Part shown: in pieces, positions 39,948-49,468 of the stretch
Numbering within the stretch: the stretch's first letter is position 1
Layout of the letters: the number at the start of each line of letters is the position of its first letter
Assembly: GCA_945860915.1 (NCBI GenBank)
Contig: CAMARR010000003.1
Coordinates: forward strand, 124,001-188,000
Source of the DNA: Candidatus Kuenenia stuttgartensis
GTDB lineage: Bacteria; Planctomycetota; GCA-002687715; CAIWVZ01
Direction: 5' to 3'
DNA: 64,000 nucleotides
The notes under the pieces: model-generated
Seen by the model: only the letters and a program-made list of their open reading frames with translations
The model's database searches: none
Told to the model about the DNA's origin: nothing
Program-made: the position numbers and the translations under genes

Positions 39948-41255
39948 CTAACTCGTTCTCCTCCCACTCGGATACGCCACAAGCAACGCCACGAAACAGG
40001 CGAGCGCCATCCACATCGGGACACTAAAGAGCTTCGCGTGGTCCATCGACCCAGATGCCGAGGCCCACTTCGCCACCACTCCCGTCGCAAACCAGGAACC
40101 CACGATGATGCCGATTCCGACGATCACGAGGTTGAACAGATTCTGCGCTGTTGCGCGCACGGTCGCTGAGGTGTGTTCATCAACCACCATGAACGCAACG
40201 AAAATGAAACAGCCAAAACAGAGCCCGTGAAGCGCGACGCCAAGCAAAACAGGGACGAGCGTCGGAAAATATGCAAAAAGCGCCATGCGCGTTGCATACG
40301 CAAGTAGTCCAATCCCAAGGAGCTGCTTGCGCGTCAGCGACTTAGCCAGCGCCGGAATCAAACCGAGCACAACGATCTCGGTCATTTGACCGATGGTCAT
40401 GAGACCTCCGCCACCGACTCCGAGAATCTGATTGACATTGTTTGCGAAAGCATTGGCCGTTTCGCTTCCGGCATTGTTTTGGATCCCCGACACGAAGTCG
40501 CTCGTGAACACGAAATAGAACTGGTGGATCATGCTCACCGGCACGGCGATCAGGAACAGGGTAATCAAGGGCTGAACCCGGATCTCGGCAAGCGCCTTAT
40601 CCATCGGCGAGGAGGCCACTGCCTTCCCTGCTGGCGGAGTATGGGGCAGAGTCAAGCAGTAGATCGCCATCGCGACGCCCAGTGCAGCCGAGATGTTAAA
40701 GGCGACTGCTCGTCCTGCATTCTGGGCTGCCGCGAGTGCTTCCGGGCTGACTCCGGTCGGAGTGTGGGAGCGCAACAGAATCTGTCCAACCATGATGCCG
40801 GCAGCGATCCAACCGATGGTTCCCCACAGACGAACGGGGCCAAAATCGCGATCGCGGTTCTCTAGATTCGCGAGGGCGAGTGAATTCGTAAGTGCCAATG
40901 TCGGCGCGTACACCAGTCCATAGATCGCGCTGAGCACGAAGAACGAACGAAAGTCCTCGGTTTGGCCTAGTTTCCACACGAGGCCTGCGCCCAGCAGATG
41001 GCTTATCGCAAGCAGCCGCTCTGTGGAAAATGACTTGTCGGCTAGACGACCAGCGATGGCTGGGCCGAGAATCGCACCTACCGCGCCGGCCGCAAGGCAA
41101 TAGCCTGTCTGCTCAAGCGTGAAGTGGCGATGCCCGAGAAGAAATGGGTAGAGGATCGGCAGCCACGCCCCCCAAATGGCGTACTGAAAAAACATCATGA
41201 GGGAAAGGCGCGGCTTGATTGCCGGCGGCGGACACATTGAATCTGATTCCATCAT
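39948..41255 (-). CDS. MFS transporter, nucleoside/sugar:H+ symporter-like
   Basis: LSLMMFFQYAIWGAWLPILYPFL; DFGPVRLWGTIGWIAAG; ~12 TM segments. Confidence 0.8.
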   Translation of the reverse strand: MMESDSMCPPPAIKPRLSLMMFFQYAIWGAWLPILYPFLLGHRHFTLEQTGYCLAAGAVGAILGPAIAGRLADKSFSTERLLAISHLLGAGLVWKLGQTEDFRSFFVLSAIYGLVYAPTLALTNSLALANLENRDRDFGPVRLWGTIGWIAAGIMVGQILLRSHTPTGVSPEALAAAQNAGRAVAFNISAALGVAMAIYCLTLPHTPPAGKAVASSPMDKALAEIRVQPLITLFLIAVPVSMIHQFYFVFTSDFVSGIQNNAGSETANAFANNVNQILGVGGGGLMTIGQMTEIVVLGLIPALAKSLTRKQLLGIGLLAYATRMALFAYFPTLVPVLLGVALHGLCFGCFIFVAFMVVDEHTSATVRATAQNLFNLVIVGIGIIVGSWFATGVVAKWASASGSMDHAKLFSVPMWMALACFVALLVAYPSGRRTS

Positions 41256-41267
41256 TGTCGTATTTCG

Positions 41268-42338
41268 TCAGTGTTGACCATCGGAGAATGCCGCGTCAAA
41301 GGCCCTCGCCGAAGTCGGGTAGTCGAGGCGACGAACGAACGCACACGCCTCCTTGGCGCCCGCATCGCGATCCATCATGGGGTCCTCCCATTCGACGCTG
41401 AGCGGGCCCTGATACCGAATGTGGTTGAGTTCCCTCAGAATGGACTCGAAGTCAAGCCGTCCGCGGCCCGGTGAACGGAAGTCCCAGAAACGGCCCCGGG
41501 CGCCGAAATCCTGATGTCCTCCGAAAACCCCGCCTTCCGACGGCGCGCTCGACCACCACGAGTCCTTTACGTGGCAATGGCGAATGCGTGATCCGAATTC
41601 ACGAATGATGCCGATGTAATCCACGCCCTGATAGCCGAAGTGCGAAGGGTCGAAGTTGAAGCCAAAGCGTGGGTGATTGCCGACGGCCTCGAGAGTTCGC
41701 CGAGTCGATGGGATGTCGAATGCGATTTCTGTTGGATGGATTTCGAGGGCCCACTCGATGTTCTCGCGATCAAACACCGTGAGTATGTCCTTCCAAGTTT
41801 CGCCTACTTGGCGGAATCCGTCGTCGATTTGCCCTGGGACACACGGAGGAAAGGCGTAGAGGAGGTGCCAAATAGGGCTCCCCGTGAAACCATTCACCGC
41901 GACGTATCCCATCTGCCGGTGTCGCTCTTTCACCGCTGAGGGCGCCGCGTCGAAGAACTTTCGAGCCGCTCGAGCGGTGTCCTTCATCTCGGAAATGGCG
42001 CGGCGCCGAACACCCATGGGTTCGCCGTCGCCCCATACGTGAGGTGGCAGAATCTGCTTATGGCGCACGTCGATGTTGTCACACGTGGCCTGGCCGGTGA
42101 GGTGATTGGAAATGGCAAAGCACAACAGACCGTGCTTTTGAAGTAGCGCCCAGAGTCGTTTCGCATAGTCGGCGTCCTTCAGGCACGCCTGAACGTCGAA
42201 GTGGTCGCCCCAACAAGCGAGCTCCACTCCGTCATATCCAAACGCTTTGACTTTCGCCAAGAGCGTATCAAGCGGAAGGTCGGCCCACTGACCGGTGAAC
42301 ATCGTGACAGGACGCATCATGAGATCTCCATAGGCCAA
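41268..42338 (-). CDS. Sugar phosphate isomerase/epimerase (xylose isomerase-like TIM barrel)
   Basis: [50 protein letters not shown]. Likely ATG at 42320. Confidence 0.87.
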   Translation of the reverse strand: MAYGDLMMRPVTMFTGQWADLPLDTLLAKVKAFGYDGVELACWGDHFDVQACLKDADYAKRLWALLQKHGLLCFAISNHLTGQATCDNIDVRHKQILPPHVWGDGEPMGVRRRAISEMKDTARAARKFFDAAPSAVKERHRQMGYVAVNGFTGSPIWHLLYAFPPCVPGQIDDGFRQVGETWKDILTVFDRENIEWALEIHPTEIAFDIPSTRRTLEAVGNHPRFGFNFDPSHFGYQGVDYIGIIREFGSRIRHCHVKDSWWSSAPSEGGVFGGHQDFGARGRFWDFRSPGRGRLDFESILRELNHIRYQGPLSVEWEDPMMDRDAGAKEACAFVRRLDYPTSARAFDAAFSDGQH

Positions 42339-42341
42339 GCG

Positions 42342-43496
42342 TCAGAGGACATCGCTGAGCGAAATAGCGCAACGGTGCTTCGCCGAGAGAAGCGCGGCTT
42401 CAAGAACGCGACAGGTTTCGTACGCGTCTGCGAAATCAGGCAATGGAAGCTCCGGCTTCTCACCCGATAGAACACGGAGGACATCCGCAGCCATGTTGGT
42501 GAATCCGTGCTCGTAACCCGTGATATGGCCATCGGGCCACCAGTTGGCGGCGTAGGGGTGATTTCCCGCCGATGTCGCCATGATCTTCCGCCACCCCCGC
42601 AAGCGTGGACTGTCCGACGCATCGCACCACTCCAACACGTTCATGTCTTCGAGTGACCAGCGCAACGACCCGGCCTCGCCATTAATCTCAATGGTGTTGT
42701 CGTTGAGGTGCCCCTCGGCCAAGCGTGTGGCTTCGAATGAAGCCGTGGCACCTCCTGCGAAGGTCGCAAGAAAGAGCGCGGCATCATCAACGTCGCACTT
42801 TTCCTTACCCTTTCCGGTCGCCGATCGACGCGACAGGATGAACGTGGGGGTGACGGCTCCATGCACATCAACGATGGGCTCACCCATCAGAAATCGCGTG
42901 AGATCGACCAAATGGGCGTTGAGATCTCCGTGCGCGCCGGAACCAGCCTTAGACGCGTCATACCTCCACGACATGGGGGTTGATGCCGCTCCCCAAGACT
43001 GAAGATAGCGGGCTCGCACATGAAAGATCCGGCCGAGTTTGCCTTCGCGAAGCAGATGCCAGGCAAGGCCGATGGCAGGCGCGCGTCGGTAGTTGTGCCA
43101 GACGAAGGTCTTCACTCGCTTGCCGGCCGTTTCGGCCGCGTCACGCATCACGCGTGCTTCGGCAAGCGTGCGCGCCAGAGGCTTTTCGCACGCGACATGC
43201 TTGCCAGCGGCGAGCATCGTCAACGCCTGTTCAGCATGCATGTTGTTGGGCGTTCCGATGTCGACCAAATGCACCGCAGGGTTCTTCGCCAGACTCTGCC
43301 AGCGAGTCGTTGACTTTTCCCAACCGAATCGTTTCGCAAACGCGGCCAGCTCCGTCGCATCTCGCGCGCTTACAACCGCGAGCCGGGTCCCAACCTTCAG
43401 ATCAAAGAACTTGGGCGCCTGAGACCACGCATTGGAATGGGCTCGCCCCATGAATTTCTGACCAATGAGGCCGATCCCGATGGATGTTGGGGGCAT
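42342..43496 (-). CDS. Gfo/Idh/MocA family oxidoreductase, cytoplasmic
   Basis: IGIGLIGQKFMGRAHSNAW; IGTPNNMHAEQALTMLAAGKHVACEKPLARTLAEA; no signal peptide. Confidence 0.92.
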   Translation of the reverse strand: MPPTSIGIGLIGQKFMGRAHSNAWSQAPKFFDLKVGTRLAVVSARDATELAAFAKRFGWEKSTTRWQSLAKNPAVHLVDIGTPNNMHAEQALTMLAAGKHVACEKPLARTLAEARVMRDAAETAGKRVKTFVWHNYRRAPAIGLAWHLLREGKLGRIFHVRARYLQSWGAASTPMSWRYDASKAGSGAHGDLNAHLVDLTRFLMGEPIVDVHGAVTPTFILSRRSATGKGKEKCDVDDAALFLATFAGGATASFEATRLAEGHLNDNTIEINGEAGSLRWSLEDMNVLEWCDASDSPRLRGWRKIMATSAGNHPYAANWWPDGHITGYEHGFTNMAADVLRVLSGEKPELPLPDFADAYETCRVLEAALLSAKHRCAISLSDVL

Positions 43497-43509
43497 GATG
43501 GCCGAGATT

Positions 43510-44529
43510 CTACAGGTTTACGGCTGTTCCGGTTTTCAGGCTCTCGTACTCCGCGTCAAGAAGCCTCGCGGTTCCCCAAGAATCCTCCATATTGATCGAG
43601 GCGCGGTGTCCGCCGGCAGCCACAACCTCCACCGCATGACGCACTTCCCCGTCGTAGCCCTTCCCAAGTGGAATCTCGACTGGTTCGGACCTACCTTGCG
43701 CGCAGAGCAGCAACTCCGGGGTCCGTCCGAATTCAAAGTCCGCCGTCGCATGCTCCATCACGACGACGAATCGCATGCGGAACGCGAATCCGCTGGTGTG
43801 GTTCCATCCACCCTCTGCGACGACATGCTTCGGCCCCGATGCCCCGTATCGGTAGAGCGTCGTGACGTGATCGAGATCGCCCGTCGAGACGACCGATGTC
43901 GGATCGCCGAGCAGTGCGCGCACAAAATCGGCGTCATGAATGTGAAGATCGAAGAGCGCACCCCCGCTGAGGGCGTGATTGGAGTAGAAGGCCTGCGACC
44001 ATGCGGGAGGGCTAGCAAGGCGCGAGAACGTAGCGCTGACCACACGTCCGTAGCGTGACTGCTGCACGGCCTCTAGCAACCAAGTCCAGGCGGGCCAGAA
44101 TCTCATGCACATCGCGGGCATGCACAGCCGCCGTGCGGCCGCGGCCGCCGTGACAAGCGGCGCCACTGAGGCCGCCGTAAGTCCAATCGGCTTCTCCACG
44201 AGCACATGCTTGCCTTGTCGCAGAGCCTCCATCGCGAGCGCGACGTGCGTATCCGTGCGCGTGCAGATACTCACGAGGTCAACATCCGTGCGGCGCAACA
44301 AATCGCTTGAGTTATCCGTCGCGAATACCGTGTTGGGATCGAAGATCTGCTCGCGCGCGCCGGTATCAATGTTACCGGAAGCACTCACGCGTCCCGCGAG
44401 GCGTTCCGGACTGCGATCGCAAACGGCTGTAATGACGCAGGGAGAACCGGTCGCTCGGGCGGCTTCGTAGGCGAGAAGATGTGTGCGACCCATCGCGCCA
44501 AGCCCAATGATTCCGACTCTAACGGTCAC
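43510..44529 (-). CDS. Gfo/Idh/MocA family oxidoreductase, cytoplasmic
   Basis: VRVGIIGLGAMGRTHLLAYEAA; SICTRTDTHVALAMEALRQGKHVLVEKPIGLT. Confidence 0.92.
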   Translation of the reverse strand: MTVRVGIIGLGAMGRTHLLAYEAARATGSPCVITAVCDRSPERLAGRVSASGNIDTGAREQIFDPNTVFATDNSSDLLRRTDVDLVSICTRTDTHVALAMEALRQGKHVLVEKPIGLTAASVAPLVTAAAAARRLCMPAMCMRFWPAWTWLLEAVQQSRYGRVVSATFSRLASPPAWSQAFYSNHALSGGALFDLHIHDADFVRALLGDPTSVVSTGDLDHVTTLYRYGASGPKHVVAEGGWNHTSGFAFRMRFVVVMEHATADFEFGRTPELLLCAQGRSEPVEIPLGKGYDGEVRHAVEVVAAGGHRASINMEDSWGTARLLDAEYESLKTGTAVNL

Positions 44530-45347
44530 GCAAGCACCTTTCGTCGAGAGATCACGACTCCGGCAGCGCGTCGCACGTCGTCAACACGGGAAGCGCCTGC
44601 TTCGCGCTCAATCACACAGTCGATGGACAGACCGTCAATCAGGTCAAAAAACGAAGTCCAATCAACCTGTCCGTCACCCACGGGGACTTCACTCCCCCAT
44701 GCGCCCTCGGTGTCGCTTGGAAGAGCATCTTTGATGTGGACCTGCATGACATGCCGACGAAGTAATGCGAGCGAAGGAATCGGATTCCCCATGCCATAAA
44801 GGATGAGATTCGCGGGATCGAAGTTGACTCCAATTCCTGTTCCTTCAAGACAACTCATCAGCAGCATGAGGGTAGGCGCATGCTCCTGTCCGGTCTCGAG
44901 CCCGAGCCGGACACCCTCGTCGCCAAAGACATCGGCAAGCTGTCGCAATCGGTCCACCAAAGTTGAATCACCAAGACGCGCGTCGTGTTCCGGCACGAAG
45001 CCCGCGTGAAAGGTCACCAAGGGCAACTTGAGCGCGGCGGCGATTCGCGCCACGTCACGGGCGGCAGCCAGATTTGCGCCCCAGGTTTCGTCGGGGACGA
45101 TGCCTCCCGTTTCGCGGATCGACGCGAGTGTTGAATAGTCTTCCCGAGCAGGCGCCCACATCCCGGACACGATTGAAACGCCTTTGGCATCAAGGGAGCG
45201 CACCGTTTCTCCGAGCCCCCAGCTTCCGTCCCTGATTGGATCGAGTGCCAGCTGGACGTACTTCAGTCCACATTCCACGACTTTCGACGCCAAGTCACTA
45301 GGCGAGTCGGGCTGGAGTGACCACGAGCACACACCGAGTCGGGACAT
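44526..45347 (-). CDS. Sugar phosphate isomerase/epimerase (TIM barrel)
   Basis: LGVCSWSLQPDSPSDLASKVVECGLKYVQLAL; GIGVNFDPANLILYGMGNPI; MQVHIKDAL. Confidence 0.88.
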   Translation of the reverse strand: MSRLGVCSWSLQPDSPSDLASKVVECGLKYVQLALDPIRDGSWGLGETVRSLDAKGVSIVSGMWAPAREDYSTLASIRETGGIVPDETWGANLAAARDVARIAAALKLPLVTFHAGFVPEHDARLGDSTLVDRLRQLADVFGDEGVRLGLETGQEHAPTLMLLMSCLEGTGIGVNFDPANLILYGMGNPIPSLALLRRHVMQVHIKDALPSDTEGAWGSEVPVGDGQVDWTSFFDLIDGLSIDCVIEREAGASRVDDVRRAAGVVISRRKVLA

Positions 45348-46681
45348 CAGCGAGGCCTCACGAACAGGTTGCGGAAACGCAGCGTCTCGCCACCACCCGC
45401 TTCGGCCGGCGAGTGTCGTTGAAGTCCGATGAAACCAGACTTCGCTCGTTCCAAAAACGGCTTTGCGCCCTCACTCTCGATCGGGACTATCGAAGTGTCG
45501 ACATCTTTGTGGATTGCAACGCCGTTGAGTTCGACATCAAGCTTCGTGCCCACAAACTTGATGCGATACGTGTTCCAATATCCAACACCTCGAACAGCGT
45601 TCCGATCCGACGGTGCGGCGGAACCATAGAGCCCGCCAGTGAACTGCCATGGCTTCAGTTTCGACTTCGTCACGGCTTCCCAGTTGGCATCGTCCAGGAT
45701 CTGCAATTCGCAACCGGAGAAGGCCGGATTGCCTCCAGCTGGATCCGCTCGCAGGAAAATTCCGCTATTGGCCATGCGCGCGATGCGCCAATCAACCGAG
45801 AACTCAAAGTCTCGGAACAACTCGCTGGTGCGAATATCGCCGTCGCCCGCGCCCGCAACCACGAGACAACCATCCTTGACTTGAATCGAACTCTCGCGGC
45901 CACCCGTGATCTTCCATCCATCCAGCGTCTTTCCATTGATCAGTGGGCGCCAGCCGTCGGCGACTCCTCGATCGTTTGGCGTCAGGTTTCCCGCGTCGTC
46001 GATGGAAAAGGCGGCGGTGTCAAACACCGGCAGGTCCACCATCCGAAGGTTGCGAAATCGCGCGCGCTTTCCTGGAGGATCATTGCGATTACCGTGCACC
46101 TGAATGCCGATGAGCCCGGTGTCGGCGAATCCCGTTGCGTCGGCGGGGAAGCGGTGCGTGGATAGCGGCGCTCCATTCAGCCATGACTCGATGACCATCG
46201 GATTGCCCGTGCAGCGAACCTCGACACGATTCCAGTCGTTGTGACGCCACTTAGATTTCCCATCAGGGTTGTGCTTAATCCAACCATCGGAGTAAATTCC
46301 GCCGATCTCGCCTCCTTCAACAGCGTCGAGTGTGACTTGCGCGCCTTTGGCCTTCGGCGTCATGCGGACAAAAACGCCTGAATCGAAGGGGTCGTCAAGG
46401 CTCACGTCCATCGCAATGGCAAAGCTCGCGTGGGAGGTGGTCGTGTACAACAAGCCGCCCGCGTGGTTTGGCCCCTCGCGGCCCACGAGCACGCCGTCCT
46501 CGACGGTCCACACTGCCCCCCCGTCGTAGCGCCCCCCCGTCGTCGTCCACCCTTCGAGAGACGTCCCGTCGAAGAGCCTCCGCCAAGACGACGTATCGAA
46601 GCGGCTCGCCGCGCGTGAATCTTGCGCGACAAGTCCAGCGGTCAACGTGGCAACTACGGCGGCGATGAGCAGTCTTGGCAT
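45347..46681 (-). CDS. Secreted protein with two DUF1080 (3-keto-disaccharide hydrolase-like) domains
   Basis: Signal MPRLLIAAVVATLTAGLVAQ; WRRLFDGTSLEGWTTTGG and WRPLINGKTLDGWKITGG; NSGIFLRAD...CELQILDD; TGA/ATG overlap with the 44526..45347 gene. Confidence 0.9.
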   Translation of the reverse strand: MPRLLIAAVVATLTAGLVAQDSRAASRFDTSSWRRLFDGTSLEGWTTTGGRYDGGAVWTVEDGVLVGREGPNHAGGLLYTTTSHASFAIAMDVSLDDPFDSGVFVRMTPKAKGAQVTLDAVEGGEIGGIYSDGWIKHNPDGKSKWRHNDWNRVEVRCTGNPMVIESWLNGAPLSTHRFPADATGFADTGLIGIQVHGNRNDPPGKRARFRNLRMVDLPVFDTAAFSIDDAGNLTPNDRGVADGWRPLINGKTLDGWKITGGRESSIQVKDGCLVVAGAGDGDIRTSELFRDFEFSVDWRIARMANSGIFLRADPAGGNPAFSGCELQILDDANWEAVTKSKLKPWQFTGGLYGSAAPSDRNAVRGVGYWNTYRIKFVGTKLDVELNGVAIHKDVDTSIVPIESEGAKPFLERAKSGFIGLQRHSPAEAGGGETLRFRNLFVRPR

Positions 46682-46752
46682 GGGGGCTCCCTAGGTTGTG
46701 ATTCTAGCCCTCGGTCAGCTCGCTGCACCTATGATGGCCCGAGGAGCTCTCG

Positions 46753-48108
46753 ATGCGACTCATTTCACTTTTCTTAACCGCGCTGCTTGGGATGAACGCC
46801 GTTGCCCAGACACCACGGAAAATCCTGTTCATTTCGCATTCCGCAGGCTTTGTGCACCCCGTCGTCAAACGCCCATCCCCCGGTGCGTTGGCTTTGGCCG
46901 AAACCCGTCTCAAGGAACTGTCGGCTAAGAAATTCGACGTGCAGCTCGCTCAGGACGCAGCGACCATCACGGCCGACTCGCTGCGCGGATTCGACGCGGT
47001 CATCTTCATGACAACCGGTGAGATTCCATTGCCCGAGCCGGTGCGCGATTCGTTGTTCACTTGGCTGAAGTCCGGCGGCGCGCTTGTTGGGATCCACTGT
47101 GCGACGGATACCTACTACAAGGTCTCCAAATGGGCGGACATGATCGGAGGCGTCTTCGCTGGTCATCCATGGACACAGGAGGTCGGCATTCGGGTTGAAC
47201 AGCCGAAGCACCCGTCGGCAGAACACCTCGGCAGCGCGTTCCGCCTCGAGGAGGAGATCTATCAGTTCAAGGATTGGTATCGGGAGCCGTTGGATGTCGT
47301 TCTTTCGCTCGACACGTTGTCGGTCGATGCGACCAAAGGACAACGAAAGGATGGGGACTATGCGCTCGCATGGGGTCGCGCCTGGGGCGAAGGGAGGGTG
47401 TTCTACACGGCGCTCGGGCACGGCCCATCGGCATGGAATGACCCGCGATTCCTCAGACATCTCGAAGGCGGGATCGACTGGGCGCTTTCAAAAGCAGACA
47501 ACCTTCGAACCTCGCGCCCGCCGGGCTCCATCGAGCTAATTGGCGATGGCGTCATACCCAACGGCAGAATGCGCCACCGCAACGGAAGCCCGAGCAAGTG
47601 GATGGCGCAACAAGGTGGCCTAGAGGTAGCCCCGGGGACGGGAAGCCTGGTCGCCGACGCACCGCACCGCGATGCGTCCTTGCATGTCGAGTTCATGATT
47701 CCCGAGATCCTGAGCGATGCGATGGGCCAGGCTCGCGGCAACAGCGGAGTTTTCTTGTCTGATTGCTACGAAATTCAAATTCTCGACGGTTTCGGCCTAC
47801 CACCCATCGCCGATGGATGTGGCTCGATCTACGGCAAGCAAGCGCCAGCGGAGAACGCCGCGCTGAAGCCCCTGAGATGGCAGACATTTGACATCCGGTT
47901 CACCGCTCCCGTTTTCGACGCCACCGGCAAGAAGACGTCGAATGCTCGAGCAACCGTTTGGCACAACGGCATTCCGATCCACCGCGACGTCGAAATCGAT
48001 ACCCCTACTTCAGCTGGCCTAGTCGAGTCCCCGACCGGCGGCGCTTTGCGTCTGCAAGACCATGGCAGCGCAGTGCGCTTTCGCCGCGTTTGGATGACGA
48101 CGCGCTAG
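46753..48108 (+). CDS. Secreted ThuA domain fused to DUF1080-like domain
   Basis: ILFISHSAGFVHPVV...GFDAVIFMTTGEIPLPEPVRDSLFTWLKSGGALVGIHCATDTYY...VFYTALGHGPSAWNDPRFLRHLEGGIDWAL (ThuA); NSGVFLSDCYEIQILDGFG...TVWHNGIPIHRDVEI (DUF1080). Confidence 0.9.
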   Translation: MRLISLFLTALLGMNAVAQTPRKILFISHSAGFVHPVVKRPSPGALALAETRLKELSAKKFDVQLAQDAATITADSLRGFDAVIFMTTGEIPLPEPVRDSLFTWLKSGGALVGIHCATDTYYKVSKWADMIGGVFAGHPWTQEVGIRVEQPKHPSAEHLGSAFRLEEEIYQFKDWYREPLDVVLSLDTLSVDATKGQRKDGDYALAWGRAWGEGRVFYTALGHGPSAWNDPRFLRHLEGGIDWALSKADNLRTSRPPGSIELIGDGVIPNGRMRHRNGSPSKWMAQQGGLEVAPGTGSLVADAPHRDASLHVEFMIPEILSDAMGQARGNSGVFLSDCYEIQILDGFGLPPIADGCGSIYGKQAPAENAALKPLRWQTFDIRFTAPVFDATGKKTSNARATVWHNGIPIHRDVEIDTPTSAGLVESPTGGALRLQDHGSAVRFRRVWMTTR

Positions 48109-48635
48109 TTCTGACCGACGGTCAGCGCTCCAGGAAGTGCCACGCCTGTCGACTCCTCGGACCAAGCGATGACGCAAATGCGCCACCCCTGCGGGGTCTT
48201 GACTAAAGTAAAGGCATTCACTCCGCGTGCGAACGGCTCACCTCCGAGCACGCGGCGCGATGCGTACGAACTGAATGCGGTGGCGACGCCGCCGAAAATC
48301 TCGACGCGCGTCACCAGCGGCGACTCAAAGAACGATTCCTGTTGCGAGTTTGCGGTCGCGCCCTTGATGAAGTCGTCGACGGAGAAAGTCCGAGATCGAG
48401 TCGAGCCGTCTTTGGCCCTACCCGAGATTGCAAGGTAGGCGCTCGGCATCATCAGTTCCTTCAATCGATCCCAGTGCCGAGGGACGCCCTTCTCTCCGGA
48501 GACAATGGTGTAGATCTCGTTGACCGTCGCCCGGACGGCCACTTCATCGGCGGTCGGAGACTGATCAGTCGTGGAAACCGACGCGCACCCGGCAAGGCAC
48601 AACACGGCAAACAGCAATAACATTCGGTAGTTCAT
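48105..48635 (-). CDS. Lipoprotein with SnoaL/NTF2-like domain
   Basis: Lipobox LCLAGCAS; nuclear-transport-factor-2-like pattern DFIKGA...VTRVEIFGGVATAFSSYASR...GVNAFTLVKTPQGWRICVIAW. Confidence 0.72.
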   Translation of the reverse strand: MNYRMLLLFAVLCLAGCASVSTTDQSPTADEVAVRATVNEIYTIVSGEKGVPRHWDRLKELMMPSAYLAISGRAKDGSTRSRTFSVDDFIKGATANSQQESFFESPLVTRVEIFGGVATAFSSYASRRVLGGEPFARGVNAFTLVKTPQGWRICVIAWSEESTGVALPGALTVGQN

Positions 48636-49468
48636 TTCTTGTCCTTCGTGGTTCGTTCGATCGTTACCTTGGTCGGAACGGACTCGCAAACGATCCGGAA
48701 TCCCACCATGGGCGCATCAGAGAGCCACCAAGTGCTTTTCGGGATATTGGGATCCGTCGACTGCCAACTTCGTTCCCAGGCCTTTCTTGTTGCCGCCGCG
48801 ACGTTCTTCGGATGGTCAAGGTACGAGCCACCCTTCGTGATGCCTTTCCCGTCCGGAGTCAAACACCACTCCTGCACGTTTCCGTGCAGGTCAAAGAGCC
48901 CCCACGCATTGGCCTTCTTGGTGGTTCCAACAGGGTGAGGAACACCGTCTGAGTTAAGTCCGGTCCACGCGTAGTCGCCCAAGTTCTCGATTGCGGTGCA
49001 ATGTGTTCCAGTCGATCCCGCAAGTGCAAGCAACTCGAATTCCGACTCGGTGGGCAGGCGGAATTTGCCACCCGTTCGCTCGGACAGCCAACCCGCAAAT
49101 GCCGTAGCGCCGCGGAGGCTCACCGAAATGACTGGATACGTTGCATGACCAAGCCCTCTATCCGGAGGGACGTAAGGCTTACTCGGCCGCGTGACGCCAT
49201 CTAAGTCCTTTTCGCCCTCGTTCACATCAAGCAGATAGACGAACGGATCATAGGCGTCCCAGGGAATTTCCGTGGTCGCACACCAAAGTTGGACGCCACC
49301 GAATGCCTTGGCGGGCACAGGAACCATGGACAATGCCCACGTCGAGCCGGGTACGAGAAAAGAGAATCCCGTAGGATTCGATGCACGACTGTCCGGCCGA
49401 CTTGCAGGTCGCGACTCCTGCGCGCCTGCCGTCATCACAAGAAGCAAGAGAGCCCCCATGACTCGCAT
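48632..49468 (-). CDS. SUMF1/formylglycine-generating-enzyme-fold protein, secreted
   Basis: YPVISVSLRGATAFAGWLSERTGGKFRLPTESEFELLALAG; DLHGNVQEWCLTPDGKGITKGGSY; MVGFRIV; start uncertain (49474, 49468 or 49459). Confidence 0.82.
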   Translation of the reverse strand: MRVMGALLLLVMTAGAQESRPASRPDSRASNPTGFSFLVPGSTWALSMVPVPAKAFGGVQLWCATTEIPWDAYDPFVYLLDVNEGEKDLDGVTRPSKPYVPPDRGLGHATYPVISVSLRGATAFAGWLSERTGGKFRLPTESEFELLALAGSTGTHCTAIENLGDYAWTGLNSDGVPHPVGTTKKANAWGLFDLHGNVQEWCLTPDGKGITKGGSYLDHPKNVAAATRKAWERSWQSTDPNIPKSTWWLSDAPMVGFRIVCESVPTKVTIERTTKDKK

